Shown: in pieces, positions 61,700 to 64,000 of the stretch
How positions within the stretch are numbered: position 1 is the first letter of the stretch
How the letters are laid out: each line of letters starts with the position of its first letter
Assembly (NCBI RefSeq): GCF_026210795.1
Contig: NC_089439.1
Span: forward strand, 620,001 to 684,000
Length of the DNA: 64,000 bases
Origin: Rhizophagus irregularis
Taxonomy: Eukaryota; Glomeromycota; Glomeromycetes; Glomerales; Glomeraceae
Direction of reading: 5' to 3'
Notes under the pieces: generated by a model
Told to the model about the DNA's origin: nothing
The model's input: the letters and a program-made list of their open reading frames with translations, nothing else
Databases searched by the model: none
Translations under genes and position numbers: made by a program

Positions 61700-62125
61700 G
61701 AGATTGCGAAAATTGATACAATTTATTTCTAAATATGTCAATTGATTTATTTTTTTATTTTTAAATATATCAATAGTATATAATTTATTAATCTTGCGAA
61801 AATTTGATACAATTTATTTTTTAAATATATCAATAGTATATAATTTATTAATCTTGCGAAAATTTGATACAATTTATTTTTTAAATATATCAATAGTATA
61901 TAATTTATTAATCTTGCGAAAATTTGATACAATTTATTTTTTAAATATATCAATAGTATATAATTTATTAATCTTGCAAAAATTTGATACAATTTATTTT
62001 TTAAATATATCAATAGTATATAATTTATCCTGAGAAAATTTGATACAATTTATTTTTTAAATATATCAATAGTATATAATTTATTAATCTTGCAAAAATT
62101 TGATACAATTTATTTTTATATTATA
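61700..62125. repeat. 60-bp tandem repeat, about seven copies
   Basis: The unit contains CTTGCGAAAATTTGATACAA and AATATATCAATAGTATATAA and repeats with a period of exactly 60 bp for most copies; one copy near 62030 lost about six bases. Since 60 is a multiple of three it keeps reading frames open on both strands, but those frames are artefacts. Confidence 0.95.
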
Positions 62126-62351
62126 CTATTTATTAATTGGTGAAAATTGATGAAATTGATTTATTTAAGTTCAATCATAAATATCAATAGTTCGTAAAAG
62201 TTTATTTTAAACTATTAAATAAATATATATATATAAGTCTAATTTTTAGACAGACTTTTTTTTTTCTCTCTCGCTCGTTACCAATTTTTGTAAAAAAATC
62301 CTATATTATTCTATACATAAAAATTTACCGAAATTGTAAATACATTCAAAT

Positions 62352-62461
62352 ATGACTAATAAAAATAAAAAAGACAAAAAGTCAAAAAAATCTAAAAAAC
62401 GTCACCATTCGGATAGTGATTCGAATAGAAAATCTGATAAGCAGAGTAGTACCAAACAAGG
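62352..62461 (+). CDS. possible short exon, lysine-rich
   Basis: The ATG at 62352 starts a 36-37 codon frame of mostly K, S, D and R (MTNKNKKDKKSKKSKKRHH...), ending at a GTAATT donor. Protein-like sequence follows at about 62530-62640 (SNPELRRTKR and KPTLIDIVQDKGNSG) but with stops. It may be the start of a small disordered nuclear protein, or a relic. Confidence 0.3.
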
Positions 62462-62649
62462 GTAATTTAATTTGGTTGATTTTTATCAAATTCTTTAATT
62501 TCTCAATATATTACTTATTCTTCACAATCGATATCTAATGAAAGTAATCCTGAGTTAAGACGTACAAAAAGATGACGATCAGAATCATCGAAAAAATAAA
62601 AGCCCACTTTAATTGACATTGTTCAGGACAAGGGAAACAGTGGTATATT

Positions 62650-62973
62650 TTGAAAATTTACATTAATCATGCGCGATTGAATTCAATATATCACGAATCT
62701 AAAAGATGTGAAATAATGAAAGGCAAAAAGCCTATTTTTATTGATTTAGTTGACGAAGACGATGAAGGAAATGATGATATGATTCAACAGAATGAGAGAA
62801 ATAATGAGTCGTCGGGCTGGATGTGGGAGGTGCAAGCACCACCCACCTCCGGGTCTACGACCCGTCGCAGTACCTATCTGGCCCCTACGGGGCTCAGGAA
62901 TCCCCATATATCCACCACAATTTGGGACAACATCTGGAACAAATATATATACCAAATAACTAGAAAACAATAG
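62650..62973 (+). CDS. hypothetical ORF, 107 aa, weak
   Basis: The frame has an acidic middle (KKPIFIDLVDEDDEGNDD) that resembles the KPTLIDIVQDKG stretch 100 bases upstream, suggesting an internal duplication or related exons. The C-terminal half (from about 62815) reads through sequence that looks non-coding. The given start is not an ATG in good context. Confidence 0.25.
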   Translation: MKIYINHARLNSIYHESKRCEIMKGKKPIFIDLVDEDDEGNDDMIQQNERNNESSGWMWEVQAPPTSGSTTRRSTYLAPTGLRNPHISTTIWDNIWNKYIYQITRKQ

Positions 62974-63004
62974 AAAAGGAAGCAATAACGGATATAATGA
63001 GAGG

Positions 63005-63115
63005 GTTGTCCCGGATGTGGCAGATGTGGCAGATGTTTCAGAAAAATTATGAGAGGACATCCCCCCAGAAAAAATTTTATTTTTACCCCCCAGATCCGCC
63101 ACATCCGGAACATCT
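63005..63115. repeat. inverted repeat CCGGATGTGGCAGATGTGG
   Basis: CCCGGATGTGGCAGATGTGG (about 63012-63032) pairs imperfectly with CCAGATCCGCCACATCCGG (about 63091-63110) around a C- and T-rich loop. Related phrases (CATCTGGAACA) recur nearby. It may be the end of a small foldback element. Confidence 0.55.
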
Positions 63116-63298
63116 GGAACAAGTCAGGATTCCGTCTAATAATCTGTTGGAAGCAGTGAGATAGCAAACCAGGTAAGTTAGCAGGTAAGCCCCTAGAAGG
63201 TCTATAGAGCCAGTAAGACCAACCCCGTCCCGCCCCCATCAGAAAAAATAAGTAATTGAACAATGGGTATACCATAAGTAACCTATAAGGACAGATAA

Positions 63299-63658
63299 CA
63301 TGTATACCCGCACGCAGTATCAGTAATCCCCAAACTTGTAGGCCATATCCTGGAACACATTCCAAGTAGCAATTTCGGGCCATATCTTTTAAAAGTCAGC
63401 CCAATCTGGAAAGCCGAAGCTGAACGAGTACTCTGGAAGCGGCATAAAAAAGCTGAGGAGGCATACGACAGGGCAGTAGAAAAGAAGGAAAAAGCAAATG
63501 ATGCTCTTGGCCAATCATTGGATGAGGAGGGTATCCTCCGTGAACTTGAATGGGAGGCGTATCAAAAGGCTTGTAAAGAGTTAACGGACACTAGAAAAGA
63601 GCTAACTATAGTAAAAGGAGCTCTTGAGCGGTTTGGATTTCAGATATATGTAGTTTAA
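63299..63658 (+). pseudogene. coiled-coil ORF without a start codon
   Basis: A 119-codon frame with no ATG runs to a TAA at 63656. After a hydrophobic N-terminal part (VIPKLVGHILEHIPSSNFG) it is strongly helical and charged (WKRHKKAEEAYDRAVEKKE and ELTDTRKELTIVKGALERFG), a coiled coil. It is either a 3' exon or a gene that lost its start. Codon usage resembles the 39.7-46.3 kb block. Confidence 0.4.
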
Positions 63659-63878
63659 AAAAGGGGAAGGGAAGATTTAGAGCAGTCGTAAAGGTTCGTG
63701 GTTTATAGTTTTTTTTTTACCCCTAGAAGATAACCAGATATAACCGGAGGACCGCAGAATCGCAGGACCACAGAACTACAGGAGGGTAACCTGGTAGGAG
63801 TGCAGATCTTTGGAAAAAATATTCGGCAATTGAAGATTAGGTAACTATAAATTAGTACTCGATTTGATAGAACAAAAA

Positions 63879-64000
63879 ATGACTGCCCAAACTAGCACTC
63901 AAGCTCAAGTTATCCCCAAGTTCGGTGAACAGAAGAAGGCTTTTAGTATTGATGAGCTTAAACGGCTCATTAACGCTGCTAAAAGTATGAGTGACCTTGA
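63879..64000 (+). CDS. start of a gene running off the window
   Basis: The ATG at 63879 opens at least 40 codons to the window end (MTAQTSTQAQVIPKFGEQKK...). The N-terminus is polar, then FSIDELKRLINAAKSMSDL looks like a folded helix. Codon usage is balanced and coding-like. It lies 220 bases after the coiled-coil ORF on the same strand. The family is not recognisable from this fragment. Confidence 0.45.
   Translation, partial: MTAQTSTQAQVIPKFGEQKKAFSIDELKRLINAAKSMSDL

Larger units (their letters stand above)
58229..62200 (-). mobile_element. decayed Tnp2/Plavaka-type (CACTA superfamily) transposon
   Basis: The extent is approximate. The left end (58229-58480) carries about six subterminal copies of ACCGATTGRTAAC-like motifs, typical of CACTA-group elements. 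The transposase runs on the minus strand from 61532 to about 58530. The right side carries a 60-bp satellite (61700-62125). I could not define matching terminal repeats or a target duplication. Confidence 0.6.

Noticed and set aside
61747-62033. Repetitive proteins on both strands of 79-88 codons
   Set aside because: They arise because the satellite period of 60 bp is a multiple of three; no start or codon bias supports them.

Overview
The window is AT-rich eukaryotic DNA: long A/T runs, GT-AG introns of about 70-90 bp, and a dense load of transposable elements. No bacterial operons, ribosome binding sites, rRNA genes, convincing tRNA genes or CRISPR arrays are visible. The mix (Ty3/Gypsy and non-LTR elements, Tnp2/Plavaka-type and DDE transposases, relics of a PolB plus D5-like helicase element, and a repeated coiled-coil gene family) fits an arbuscular mycorrhizal fungus (Glomeromycotina, most likely Rhizophagus). 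That assignment is inference; no marker gene proves it.

Layout. 0.5-1.6 kb: one small two-exon gene of unknown function. 1.6-13 kb: an AT desert with only short degenerate tandem repeats. 13.0-14.8 kb: a foldback element with TTCGGCGAAATG arrays and a second MITE nested inside, followed by a gene relic. 16.57-33.94 kb: a nest of mobile elements. A Ty3/Gypsy element (minus strand, 495-bp LTRs differing by one base, CCGG target duplication) sits in a ~25-bp tandem repeat. An 8.7-kb LINE lies inside its 3' LTR with a 15-bp target duplication, and a 535-bp hAT-type MITE lies inside the LINE's ORF2 with an 8-bp duplication. The Gypsy element carries a sense ORF and a two-part antisense coiled-coil ORF between integrase and 3' LTR. 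34.2-35.7 kb: a decayed coiled-coil family gene. 36.7-38.0 kb: a minus-strand gene with three exons and two frame breaks.

39.7-46.3 kb holds the most unusual material: a decayed block with a D5-like SF3 helicase, a family B DNA polymerase, and small ORFs including one with CxxC and IQ-like motifs and one intact 140-codon ORF. This resembles the replication module of virophage/Polinton-like elements. 46.9-53.6 kb is one DDE transposase gene broken by three separate insertions. The largest, 3.7 kb, carries an extended array of short perfect palindromes (50.46-52.57 kb).

53.9-55.3 kb: another degenerate ORF, a MITE with a 10-bp target duplication and a 398-bp near-perfect palindrome. 55.47-58.02 kb: a 1.27-kb unit in tandem duplicate, less AT-rich than its surroundings. 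58.2-62.2 kb: a decayed Tnp2/Plavaka-type (CACTA superfamily) transposon with a 60-bp satellite at its 5' side. 62.3-64.0 kb: small exon-like pieces, a hairpin and a gene running off the end.

Most coding capacity here is mobile or viral-like and broken. The sequence lets the order of insertions be read directly: tandem repeat, then Gypsy, then LINE, then hAT MITE in one nest; transposase gene, then three non-autonomous insertions in the other.
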